DNA of 64,000 bases, taken from contig JBBCGQ010000001.1 in assembly GCA_037200845.1 (NCBI GenBank), positions 186,001 through 250,000 on the forward strand, in the 5' to 3' direction. The position numbers were made by a program, and so were the translations under genes. The notes under the pieces were generated by a model. That model did no database searches and was not told the origin of the DNA. It saw only the letters and a list, made by a program, of their open reading frames with translations. Of this stretch, positions 55,100-62,669 are shown piece by piece (position 1 is the first letter of the stretch; each line of letters starts with the position of its first letter). Source of the stretch: Bauldia sp. (GTDB taxonomy: Bacteria; Pseudomonadota; Alphaproteobacteria; Rhizobiales; Kaistiaceae).

Positions 55100-55713
55100 C
55101 GGCGCAGCACCAGCGCGGCAAGCGCAAACAGCCAGACCTCGAAGCTGCCGATGGTGGCCCTCTCCGCGAGCCCCATCGTCGGCGCGAGCTGCGCCGTTGT
55201 CGCCGCGGTCCACAGCCCCGTCGCGACGATCGCGGCCAAGCATACGACCGACAGCATTGCGACGCCGCGCCAGCCCGGCGCGCGCCACGTCGCCCACGCC
55301 ACCGCGCCGACCGTCGCCATGGTGCCCAGCGAAGCAACGGCCGCCAGCGCGATGTGCGCCGTGCCGACCGCGGTCAGCGGAGCGCCCGGCATGTCGGTCG
55401 GAAACAGCGCCGACATCCCGAGACCGGCCGCCGCGACCACGATCAGCAGCAGCGCCGCCACCGCAATCCCCCGCCGGTTGGCGCCGGCCATGGCGCGCGG
55501 CAACGCCAGCGCGAATGCGATCACCAGAAAATTGTAGACGACGAACACCGCGGCGACCGCCACCCGGCTGGGCGCCCCGACCATGGTGAGTTCACTGATG
55601 GTATTGGCGACCGCGTTGTAGCGCGGATCGAACCAATCCCCGGCGACGACCGCGACCGCGTAAATGACCGGAGCGGCAAGCCCGGCGAGCAGCGCCGCCC
55701 GAAGCGGCGTCAC
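55093..55713 (-). CDS. DUF998-family membrane protein
   Basis: A 206-residue protein with about six helices. The DUF998 mark YNAVANTISELTMVGAP lies between helices 1 and 2. Function of the family is unknown. The ATG overlaps the DUF4342 gene stop by 4 bp, so the two are made together. The pair is expressed leftward from the region of the FixK-like box at 56053. Confidence 0.87.
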   Translation of the reverse strand: MTPLRAALLAGLAAPVIYAVAVVAGDWFDPRYNAVANTISELTMVGAPSRVAVAAVFVVYNFLVIAFALALPRAMAGANRRGIAVAALLLIVVAAAGLGMSALFPTDMPGAPLTAVGTAHIALAAVASLGTMATVGAVAWATWRAPGWRGVAMLSVVCLAAIVATGLWTAATTAQLAPTMGLAERATIGSFEVWLFALAALVLRRQ

Positions 55714-55991
55714 GGCGTGCCCGCGTCCTCGCGCACGATCTCGATCTTCGCCCGCGCCACCAGCGCGGCGAACGCGCCGAGCACCGCCAGAAGCGGCGCA
55801 CCGAGCGCCACCGCGCTACCGGCGATGGCCCCGACCACCAGCGGAATCTCGAGGATCAGTGACCCGTCGGCCGCCATTATCCTGAGCCGCCGCACCTTCC
55901 CCTCGGCAATCAGCTCCCTGATTCGCTCCATGAGCTGCGCGCCGTTGACCTCGATTTCTTCGGTCCACGTCCTCTTGCCCTGATCGCCCAT
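55710..55991 (-). CDS. DUF4342-family protein
   Basis: A 93-residue protein from the ATG at 55991, with GGAGA before it. It begins with the DUF4342 pattern RTWTEEIEVNGAQLMERIREL and has a hydrophobic stretch (IPLVVGAIAGSAVALGAP). The family is a small membrane-linked protein of unknown role that recurs in bacterial stress operons. It is the first gene of a leftward pair and starts about 62 bp from a perfect FixK-like palindrome. Confidence 0.85.
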   Translation of the reverse strand: MGDQGKRTWTEEIEVNGAQLMERIRELIAEGKVRRLRIMAADGSLILEIPLVVGAIAGSAVALGAPLLAVLGAFAALVARAKIEIVREDAGTP

Positions 55992-56052
55992 GGTCGTGTC
56001 TCCGCTTGTGCCCGCATGGCGGGAAGCTGGACCGGGCCGTTCCCGGCCGCCT

Positions 56053-56066
56053 TGACGTGGGTCAAG
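56053..56066. promoter_or_regulatory. Perfect FixK/FNR-type palindrome TTGAC-GTGG-GTCAA
   Basis: Perfect 5-bp arms with 4-base spacing, the geometry of FixK/FNR sites; the arms are TTGAC/GTCAA instead of TTGAT/ATCAA. The centre at 56059.5 would place class II start sites at about 56101 (rightward, 16-base leader) and 56018 (leftward, 27-base leader), so one site could serve both divergent operons. Confidence 0.65.
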
Positions 56067-56116
56067 CGGCAACGCGGGTGTTGCGGCGGCGGCGGCAAAG
56101 TGCAACAGAGGCCGCC

Positions 56117-56569
56117 ATGTCCGCGACCTCTGACCAAGGCGAATCGGAACCCGCCGCGGCCCGCACCGCGAACGCCGAGCCGCTGCTCCGCTGGCTGATC
56201 CGCGCCGCGAGCCTCGGCGCGCTGAAGCGTGAGGCTTCCGCCGCCGCCCGCGCCGCGGCCATCCGCGTGATGCTCAGCATCGCCGCCGTCCTGCTCTGGC
56301 TGCTGGTCGCCGGGTTCCTGCTCGGCGCCTTCGTGGTCTGGCTGGCGGGTCTGGTCGGCGGGATCGCCGCCGCGGCAATCGTCGCCGCGGTCTTCGCCAT
56401 CGCCGCCATAATCCTGCAGGCCGTCGCGGCCCAGATGGCGAGGCACCGCCACCGCTTCAATTTCACGGCAGAGTTTGGCAAGGACGCGCCCATCGATCCG
56501 ACGACCATGGGCGCGCTCGCCGTGGCCGCCCTCGCCGGCTTCTTCGTCGGCAACCGGGGCAAGCGCTGA
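56117..56569 (+). CDS. Membrane protein of unknown function leading the Mla operon
   Basis: A 150-residue protein from the ATG at 56117, with AGAGG upstream. Two helices at about residues 50-110 (MLSIAAVLLWLLVAGFLL and AAAIVAAVFAIAAII) and a shorter one near the C-terminus flank charged loops. The C-terminus is basic. It resembles small holin-like/DUF1469-type proteins in layout only, and I do not recognise the family with confidence. Its stop overlaps the permease start by 1 bp, so it belongs to the Mla-type operon. Confidence 0.75.
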   Translation: MSATSDQGESEPAAARTANAEPLLRWLIRAASLGALKREASAAARAAAIRVMLSIAAVLLWLLVAGFLLGAFVVWLAGLVGGIAAAAIVAAVFAIAAIILQAVAAQMARHRHRFNFTAEFGKDAPIDPTTMGALAVAALAGFFVGNRGKR

Positions 56570-57660
56570 TGCCGAACGCCCCCGCCCTCGTCACCGGCAC
56601 CGACGGCGGCCTCCGCGCCACCGGAAGCTGGACCACGGCCCACGCCGCCCTGCTCGAAACGCTGGCCGCCGCTCCCGCCGCCGACACCATCGACGTCAGC
56701 GGCATCGAGCGCCTCGATACGCTCGGTGCCTGGACCATCGAGCGCATCGTGCGGGCCCGCGACACCCGCCTGGTCGACATGCCCGACCGCTACCGCGACC
56801 TGTTCGACGAGGTCCACGGCGCCGTCCGCACGCCCGCCAAAAATCGCGCGCCGGCCCGCGGCCCGATCGCACGGCTGGAGCGCATCGGCCGCTCCACCGT
56901 TGGCGGCTTCGTCGATTTCGCCGGCTTCCTCGCCATGGGCGGCGCCGTCGCCGTCGCCTTCGGCCGCGCGATCGTAAACCCGCGCGCTTTCCGCCCGACC
57001 TCGATCGTGCATCATCTCGATCGCGTCGGCTGGCAGGCCATCGGCATCATCCTGCTGATCACGTTCCTGATCGGCGGCATCATCGCGCAGCAGGGCATCT
57101 TCAACTTCCGCCGTTTCGGCGCCGAGGACTACGTCGTCAATCTCGTCGGCATCCTGGTGCTGCGCGAGATCGGCGTGCTCATCGTCTCGATCATGGTCGC
57201 CGGCCGCTCCGGCTCGAGCTACACCGCCGAGCTCGGCTCGATGAAGATGCGCGAGGAAGTCGATGCGCTCCGCACCATGGGCATCGATCCGGTCGAGATC
57301 CTCGTCCTGCCGCGCATCATCGCGCTTATCCTCGCGCTGCCCATCCTCACCTTCCTCGGCTCCATAGCGGCAATCGTCGGCGGCGAGCTGGTCGCCTGGT
57401 CCTACGGCGGCATGAGCCCGGCGATATTCCTGACGCGGCTTCGCGATGCCGTCTCGCCGCACGATTTCTGGATCGGCATGATCAAGGCGCCGGTGATGGC
57501 GCTGATCATCGGCATCGTCGCCTGCACCGAAGGGCTGAAGGTCAAGGGCAGCGCCGAATCCCTCGGCCTGCAGACCACCGCGTCCGTGGTCAAATCGATC
57601 TTCCTCGTCATCGTGCTGGATGGCTGCTTCGCCATCTTCTTCGCGTCGATCGGCTGGTGA
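56569..57660 (+). CDS. MlaE-family lipid ABC transporter permease with N-terminal STAS-like part
   Basis: A 363-residue permease. Residues 1-100 form a STAS-like domain (IDVSGIERLDTLGAWTIERIV), the MlaB-like part seen fused in alphaproteobacteria, followed by five or six MlaE helices with GRSGSSYTAELGSMKMREEVDALRT-region motifs. MlaE proteins move phospholipids between the inner membrane and the MCE domain protein. It is followed without gap by the ATPase and MCE genes. Confidence 0.93.
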   Translation: MPNAPALVTGTDGGLRATGSWTTAHAALLETLAAAPAADTIDVSGIERLDTLGAWTIERIVRARDTRLVDMPDRYRDLFDEVHGAVRTPAKNRAPARGPIARLERIGRSTVGGFVDFAGFLAMGGAVAVAFGRAIVNPRAFRPTSIVHHLDRVGWQAIGIILLITFLIGGIIAQQGIFNFRRFGAEDYVVNLVGILVLREIGVLIVSIMVAGRSGSSYTAELGSMKMREEVDALRTMGIDPVEILVLPRIIALILALPILTFLGSIAAIVGGELVAWSYGGMSPAIFLTRLRDAVSPHDFWIGMIKAPVMALIIGIVACTEGLKVKGSAESLGLQTTASVVKSIFLVIVLDGCFAIFFASIGW

Positions 57661-57662
57661 CG

Positions 57663-58439
57663 ATGGCGAGCGCCCCGATCATCGACGTCCGCGACCTCGC
57701 CGTGAAATTTGGCGATGCCGAGGTGCTGCGCGACCTGACGCTCGCTGTTCCCGCCGGCGAGATTCTCGGCGTCGTCGGCGGCTCCGGCGCCGGCAAGTCG
57801 GTGCTGCTCCGCACGATCATCGGCCTCGTCCCCAAGCTCGCCGGCACGATCAGCGTCTTCGGCGTCTCCGAGGATCAGGCACGCGAGCGCGACTGGCGCG
57901 CCGTCGAGCGCCGCTGGGGCGTGCTGTTCCAGCAGGGCGCGCTGTTCTCCTCGCTCACCGTGCTGGAAAATATCCAGTTCCCGATGCGCCAGAATCTCCG
58001 CCTCTCCGAGAAGCTGATGGCCGACCTCGCCATTCTGAAGCTCGAGATGGTTGGCCTGTCGTCCGACGACGCGGCGAAATTCCCGGCCGAATTGTCCGGC
58101 GGCATGGTCAAGCGCGTCGCGCTCGCCCGCGCCCTGGCGCTCGATCCCGAGATCGTCTTCCTCGACGAGCCGACGTCGGGCCTCGACCCGATCACCGCCG
58201 GCGAGTTCGACCGCCTGATCCGTACGCTGCAGCAGACGCTCGGCATCACCGTCTTCATGGTGACGCACGACCTCGCCTCGCTCGAGAACGCCTGCGACCG
58301 CATCGCCGTGCTCGCCGACGGCCACATCGTCGCCGAGGGCCCGCTCTCCGCGATGCTCGCGTCCAACCATCCCTGGGTCCGCGCCTATTTCGGCGGCCGG
58401 GGCAAGCCCGCCCGCTCCCCCCTCGTGCAACGGAACTGA
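57663..58439 (+). CDS. MlaF-family lipid ABC transporter ATPase
   Basis: A 258-residue ATPase from the ATG at 57663, 2 bp after the permease stop. Walker A GGSGAGKSV, ABC signature LSGGMVKRVALARAL and Walker B IVFLDEPTSGLDP are intact. The SGGMVKRV form and the C-terminal tail are typical of MlaF/Ttg2A. It powers phospholipid transport with the MlaE-type permease and the MCE protein. Confidence 0.94.
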   Translation: MASAPIIDVRDLAVKFGDAEVLRDLTLAVPAGEILGVVGGSGAGKSVLLRTIIGLVPKLAGTISVFGVSEDQARERDWRAVERRWGVLFQQGALFSSLTVLENIQFPMRQNLRLSEKLMADLAILKLEMVGLSSDDAAKFPAELSGGMVKRVALARALALDPEIVFLDEPTSGLDPITAGEFDRLIRTLQQTLGITVFMVTHDLASLENACDRIAVLADGHIVAEGPLSAMLASNHPWVRAYFGGRGKPARSPLVQRN

Positions 58440-58444
58440 CGACC

Positions 58445-59728
58445 ATGGAGATCAGAGCCCGCTACGTCTTGATCGGCCTGTTCGTGCTGGCGGTTATCGT
58501 CGGCGGCTTCGGCTTCGTGTTCTGGCTGAACAACGCCGGCGGCCTCGGCGAGCGCACCACCTACCGCGTCGAGTTCGACGGCTCCGTTGCCGGCCTCTAC
58601 ACGGGCTCGCCGGTTCTCTTCAACGGCCTCGACGTCGGCGAGGTCACCGGCATGTCGCTGCTCCCGGCCGATCCCGGCGCCGTCGTCGCGACCATCGCCG
58701 TCGACAGCCGCACGCCGGTCAAGAGCGACACGCGCGTCGGCCTGATCTTCGCCGGCCTCACCGGCACCGCCACCGTGGCGCTCGCCGGCGGCACCGTCGG
58801 CTCCGAATTGCCGGCCTCGACCGACGGCCAGCCGCCGCTGCTCGTCGCCGACCCGGCCTCGCTCAAGGACATGACGCAGGCGGCCCGCGACGTGCTTTCC
58901 CATATCGACGAGGTCGTCGGCCAGAACTCGGACGCCTTCAAGGTCGCGGTCGCCAACATCGCCACCTTCGCCGAGGCGCTCGGCCGCAACTCCGGCCGCG
59001 TCGATGGCATCCTCGAGGGCCTGGAGCGTCTGACCGGCGGCAAGACCGCGCCCGAGCCCACGACCTACGACCTTGCCCCGCCGACGACCTTCGCCGCGAT
59101 CCCCGCGGTGCCGAGCGAGCAGCTCGCCGTCGCGACGCCGACCGCGGTCATCGTTCTCGACACCCAGCGCATCGTCATGCAGACCGCCGACGGCATCGCC
59201 CCGGCCTTCCCCGACGCGCGTTTCGCCGACAACCTGCCGGCGCTCTTCCAGGCGCGCATTGTTCAGTCGTTCGAGAACGCGAACTACCTGAAGGTTGGCG
59301 CCGACGGCGGCGACCTCGAAGGCGATTACAAGCTCGCCCTCGACCTCCGCAAGTTCCAGATCACGACCAACCCGGCGCCGGCCAGCGCCGAGATCGAATT
59401 CTCCGCCAAGCTGCTCGACTCGGACGGCAAGGTCGTCGACGCGAAAATCTTCACCGCCAGCGCACCGGCGACGGCCACCGATACCGCCGCCGCCGCGGCC
59501 AAGGCGCTGAACGATGCCTTCGACCAGGCGACGGCCGATCTCGTCGTCTGGAGCCTCGCCGCGATGAACGCCAACGCGGACGCCGCGCCGGCGGCCGACG
59601 ACAAGGACCTCGACCTGCCGCCGCCCTCGGACGACCTGAAGCCGCCGGCCGACGATGCCGCCCCGGCGACCGACGCTCCGGCCGCGACGGATGCGCCTGC
59701 CCCGGCGGCTGCGCCCGCCAATCCCTAG
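58445..59728 (+). CDS. MlaD-like MCE protein fused to an ABC_trans_aux (PqiC-like) domain
   Basis: A 427-residue protein, much longer than a usual MlaD. An N-terminal anchor helix (YVLIGLFVLAVIVGG) is followed by one MCE domain (about residues 35-125). After a linker, residues about 200-380 look like the ABC-type transport auxiliary lipoprotein domain (YDLAPPT, LDTQRIVMQTADG, LPALFQARIVQSFENAN). This is normally a separate outer-membrane lipoprotein such as PqiC. The tail is rich in A, P and D. Fusing both parts puts the auxiliary domain on the inner-membrane subunit. The domain assignment is from sequence pattern only. Confidence 0.88.
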   Translation: MEIRARYVLIGLFVLAVIVGGFGFVFWLNNAGGLGERTTYRVEFDGSVAGLYTGSPVLFNGLDVGEVTGMSLLPADPGAVVATIAVDSRTPVKSDTRVGLIFAGLTGTATVALAGGTVGSELPASTDGQPPLLVADPASLKDMTQAARDVLSHIDEVVGQNSDAFKVAVANIATFAEALGRNSGRVDGILEGLERLTGGKTAPEPTTYDLAPPTTFAAIPAVPSEQLAVATPTAVIVLDTQRIVMQTADGIAPAFPDARFADNLPALFQARIVQSFENANYLKVGADGGDLEGDYKLALDLRKFQITTNPAPASAEIEFSAKLLDSDGKVVDAKIFTASAPATATDTAAAAAKALNDAFDQATADLVVWSLAAMNANADAAPAADDKDLDLPPPSDDLKPPADDAAPATDAPAATDAPAPAAAPANP

Positions 59729-59732
59729 AGGT

Positions 59733-59746
59733 TTGCGACAGATCAA
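59733..59746 (+). promoter_or_regulatory. Partial FixK/FNR-type box TTGCG-ACAG-ATCAA
   Basis: One half-site ATCAA is perfect and the other is a TTGCG variant. The centre is 65 bp before the small ORF start, which would give a 24-base leader from a class II promoter. Weaker than the box at 56053. Confidence 0.45.
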
Positions 59747-59804
59747 GGCGACCCCTGCCGGCTTTGGCTGAAGTGACGGAAATCGTCACCAGCCGGAGCC
59801 TGCC

Positions 59805-59894
59805 ATGCCTGTCGAATCGATCATCGCCGTGAGCGTCGTCATCACGATCTTCACGATCTTCGCCCTGACGCTTGCCTGGGCGAGCAGCCGCTAG
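59805..59894 (+). CDS. 29-residue single-pass membrane peptide
   Basis: The reading frame begins MPVESIIAVSVVITIFTIFA and ends LAWASSR, a single helix with a polar N-terminus and a basic C-terminus. GGAG lies 8 bp before the ATG. It is too short for usual gene calling, yet it has a start, a ribosome site, a stop and a nearby FixK-like box. Similar short MP(I/V)ES-type peptides occur in rhizobia. It may be a small subunit of a membrane complex or a stress peptide; nothing here proves it is translated. Confidence 0.6.
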   Translation: MPVESIIAVSVVITIFTIFALTLAWASSR

Positions 59895-60049
59895 GGTGCA
59901 TCAGGGTCGCGCCGAGCGAGCTGCAGGCTGTGCAGCGCGGCTTTTGCCGGAGCAGGTCGCTCGATCGTCCAGGGTGGCACCGGCAAACCTTGACCGTTCT
60001 CGCACGGCATCGATATTCTGCCTCAACCGAAGGTGGAGCGCGACGCACA

Positions 60050-61747
60050 ATGAAGCACTTAGCTTTTGGCGGTGTGGCGCTGGTCCTGCTGCTGAGCCCG
60101 GCATTGGCAGTCGAAGAAGCGCCGCTCACAGCCTTGCCGCACCCAGGCGAACTGTACACCGCCGCCGGCAGCTATGATCCCTCACGCGGTGGAACGTCCG
60201 ACGCCGATCAAAAAGCCTGCGAAAGTGGCCCGAGCGTCATTGGCTTGGTCGAGGAGCCTGCCGCCAAGGTCGGCTGGGTTCACGGCGGCGCTCCGACAGG
60301 TGTAACTTTCGCCGCGGCCATGGGGGTCTATGGACCGGCCCTTATGGCCGGACGGACCGAAGTCGCCGATCAGGCGAAGTCTCTCCTGTTGAAATGGGCG
60401 AAAGCCGACGCCCTGCGAACTTACGAAGCCGCCACCAGTGGAAATTGGTGGGCGGCCTACGAAGTGCTCCCGGTCGCAATGGTGACGTTTCGTGAGCTCG
60501 ACCGACTCGGGAAACTCTCCGGCGAGGACCGGACAACCATCGAGGGATGGCTGGGACACCTCATAAAGATCACGCGGATCGGAAAAGAACTACCCAAAGG
60601 GACTGCCGGATATCGCGACGTGGAACAGCGCGTCAACAATCACAACACGCGAAGGAATCTCGTCGCCGCAATGTGGGCGGTGCTTCACAATGACGTGGCG
60701 ATGTTCAACACCGCGGTCGAAAACGGCTACGTCAGATTTCTTGAGAACATCAAGGACGACGGCAGTCTCTACGATGCCAATCGCGGCATGTGGGCGATGC
60801 GCTATTCCGCGTACAATATCTCGGCAGCGTTCTTTCTCGGCGAGGTTGCGGCCCATCAGGGCGTGGACCTGTTTACGCGTCAGCGTAACGGGCATTCTAT
60901 TCACGATGCAGTCCGGTTCCTGCTCGATGCAGCCGACGACCAGGCCATCATCAACAAATACGCCAAGGCCGACATCGGCATGAAGGGCCTGCCCTTTCGG
61001 GGAAGCCAGGATCCGAGCTGGCGTTTCGACCTCGACTTTGGAACGGCAATCGGCTGGTTCGAGGCGTATCTCGCTCGTTTCCCCGCATCGGAAAACGCGC
61101 CCCGGATACGTGCGCTCGTCGCGAGATACAAAGTCGAGCAAAGTGAGGTCGTCAGAGACCTGAGTTTTGGCAACGTCACCTGCATCTACGGTGCGACAGC
61201 CGCAAGGCTGACGCCACCGGGCGCCGAGGTGGTCGTGACGACAGAGCCGCCGACGATCGTCAGAACGGAGGAACAATTCTCCAAACAGCCGGACGGTAGC
61301 CCTGCAGAATTCAATGTGCAGTGGAGAACGATCTTCACATCAGGGGGCGGCGAAAACGAAGCCGAATACCACATCGAAGGCGTTTATGTTCCGCGCCTGG
61401 CAGACATGATGCTGCTCAGTATCATCCCGAATGCTCCGATTGGTTCTAAAATGGCGCCTCCTGGCCTTCAGAAGTGCGGGTACGTCAAAACCCAATTCTG
61501 GGACGACACGCAGCCGCGAGTAGTGATCGACTTCAAGAAGGTCGATGGGGCCTGGTCAGCCCCTCAGGCCGACTGCATCGCGTCGCTCCTGAACCCGAGA
61601 GCTGCGACGTCGGTGAGACTGCTGGCTCACACGTTCAATAAGATCGTTGCCGACTTTGTAGCTTCCGGCAAAGCGAAGGCCATTAAACACCCGGGGCTGC
61701 GCGCTTGGGCAAACGATGTCGCCGCCGGCAAGGTGCTAATCCAATAG
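60050..61747 (+). CDS. Exported alginate lyase-like protein (PL5 family) with extra C-terminal region
   Basis: A 565-residue protein from the ATG at 60050, with a signal peptide cut after ALA. The PL5 fold residues are N197-H198 (VNNHNT), R245 (DANRG) and Y252 (RYSAY). Their spacing (198 to 245 to 252) equals that of N191, H192, R239 and Y246 in Sphingomonas A1-III alginate lyase. About 200 residues follow beyond the usual 350-residue catalytic barrel and match no fold I know. It should cleave polymannuronate or a similar polyuronate in the periplasm. It stands alone, without alginate synthesis genes, and its codon use looks less GC-rich than upstream genes. Confidence 0.82.
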   Translation: MKHLAFGGVALVLLLSPALAVEEAPLTALPHPGELYTAAGSYDPSRGGTSDADQKACESGPSVIGLVEEPAAKVGWVHGGAPTGVTFAAAMGVYGPALMAGRTEVADQAKSLLLKWAKADALRTYEAATSGNWWAAYEVLPVAMVTFRELDRLGKLSGEDRTTIEGWLGHLIKITRIGKELPKGTAGYRDVEQRVNNHNTRRNLVAAMWAVLHNDVAMFNTAVENGYVRFLENIKDDGSLYDANRGMWAMRYSAYNISAAFFLGEVAAHQGVDLFTRQRNGHSIHDAVRFLLDAADDQAIINKYAKADIGMKGLPFRGSQDPSWRFDLDFGTAIGWFEAYLARFPASENAPRIRALVARYKVEQSEVVRDLSFGNVTCIYGATAARLTPPGAEVVVTTEPPTIVRTEEQFSKQPDGSPAEFNVQWRTIFTSGGGENEAEYHIEGVYVPRLADMMLLSIIPNAPIGSKMAPPGLQKCGYVKTQFWDDTQPRVVIDFKKVDGAWSAPQADCIASLLNPRAATSVRLLAHTFNKIVADFVASGKAKAIKHPGLRAWANDVAAGKVLIQ

Positions 61748-61859
61748 GGTGGCTCGGCTGCGAGCCTCTCGCTATCGATCGCGGTGATGACCCGCTATTT
61801 GATCGGTGCCGAACTGACGTCAGTCAGTTCCAAAAATTCCAATTATATCAAAATGTTAC

Positions 61860-62001
61860 TGGTGCGCGGAAGGGAACCGCACACGCGCTCTAACCAGCTG
61901 AAATCATTGGGACTACTACTGCGACAAAATGAATCGTACCCGCAGGCGTACCCGCACATTTTTCTCTGAAACGGGACTCGAACCGCAGCCAGTTCGAGTC
62001 C
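61860..62001. other. tRNA-like debris and T-arm-type inverted repeat
   Basis: On the minus strand, CAGCTGGTTAGAGCGC (61900-61885) looks like a tRNA D-arm and ends toward a CACCA at 61864-61860, but no anticodon arm fits between them. At 61974-62001 GGACTCGAAC and GTTCGAGTCC are perfect 10-bp arms around 8 bases. The minus-strand GGTTCGAGTCC is a tRNA T-arm core. A 10-bp direct repeat CGTACCCGCA occurs at 61935-61944 and 61947-61956. Order and pairing do not make a working tRNA. Confidence 0.4.
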
Positions 62002-62006
62002 TTTGA

Positions 62007-62399
62007 TCAAGAGACCTGAAAGCTCCAACTTGAGATCGGCCAAGCGCCGCCAAGAGGGTCTCCGAGATCGAAGTCGAGAGTACGCAGCTTTCCGTTGACT
62101 GCAAGATGCAGCAGATCAGAAAAAAGAAGTCGCGTGGTGCTCAACGACACAAAGAGGCTCACCAGCTCGATGGCGAGAGAGCCAGGCACGCGCGGTAGCT
62201 TAGCCCGCGAGGAAGCGATCAACACGACCACCGTGGGATGACCTACTGCGTCGGCCATCGCTTCTGGATGCGACACCGCCGAGAAGATGATCGTGGACAG
62301 TTCCGTGGATCGCTGCTCCTTCTGAGGATGCGACGCTCCAAGCCGCAGGCTCGAAAGGCCAATGATATCCGCCCGCCAACTTCCCAACGGGAGCGCCAT
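62007..62399 (-). CDS. Unknown 130-residue protein
   Basis: The ATG at 62399 has AGGAAGG eight bases before it; the frame is open to 62441. The product (beginning MALPLGSWRADIIGLSSL) has no recognised motif, a modest hydrophobic stretch (LAIELVSLFVSLSTTRLLF), and serine- and leucine-rich composition. The area is visibly less GC-rich than the rest of the window. Its neighbour is a conjugation-type ATPase, so it may be an accessory gene of a mobile island. A chance ORF is not excluded. Confidence 0.45.
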   Translation of the reverse strand: MALPLGSWRADIIGLSSLRLGASHPQKEQRSTELSTIIFSAVSHPEAMADAVGHPTVVVLIASSRAKLPRVPGSLAIELVSLFVSLSTTRLLFSDLLHLAVNGKLRTLDFDLGDPLGGAWPISSWSFQVS

Positions 62400-62669
62400 C
62401 AACTCAATCCTTCCTAGCCGACCAAGACCTTCCGATCGCAAATTGACGCTCTATGAGGGGCGCACTTTGGCACGCATATACAGACGCATCTTCTGTGCAT
62501 GCGTTTGCACGTCGGGCAAATCCCGAGGCGACATAGATTCCAGCGGCTTCCCGTCAGTCTGACTTTAGAAGCAAAGCGCTTCTCCGTTCTTCTCTCATGC
62601 GAGGCGCGGCGAAGCCGGGCATTGCCTGCCCGTCTTCGCAAGATTCGCTATCTGAATCAGAATGGCTGG
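62400..62669. other. Gap before the coupling-protein-like gene
   Basis: Divergent stretch of about 270 bp without a supported gene. ACGCAT and ATGCGT near 62490-62505 form a short inverted repeat. The coupling-protein frame is open upstream to 62499, but that part does not look like protein of this family. Confidence 0.4.

Noticed and set aside
61860-61905. A functional tRNA on the minus strand
   Set aside because: D-arm and CCA-like end are present but no anticodon arm fits and the acceptor stem does not pair.
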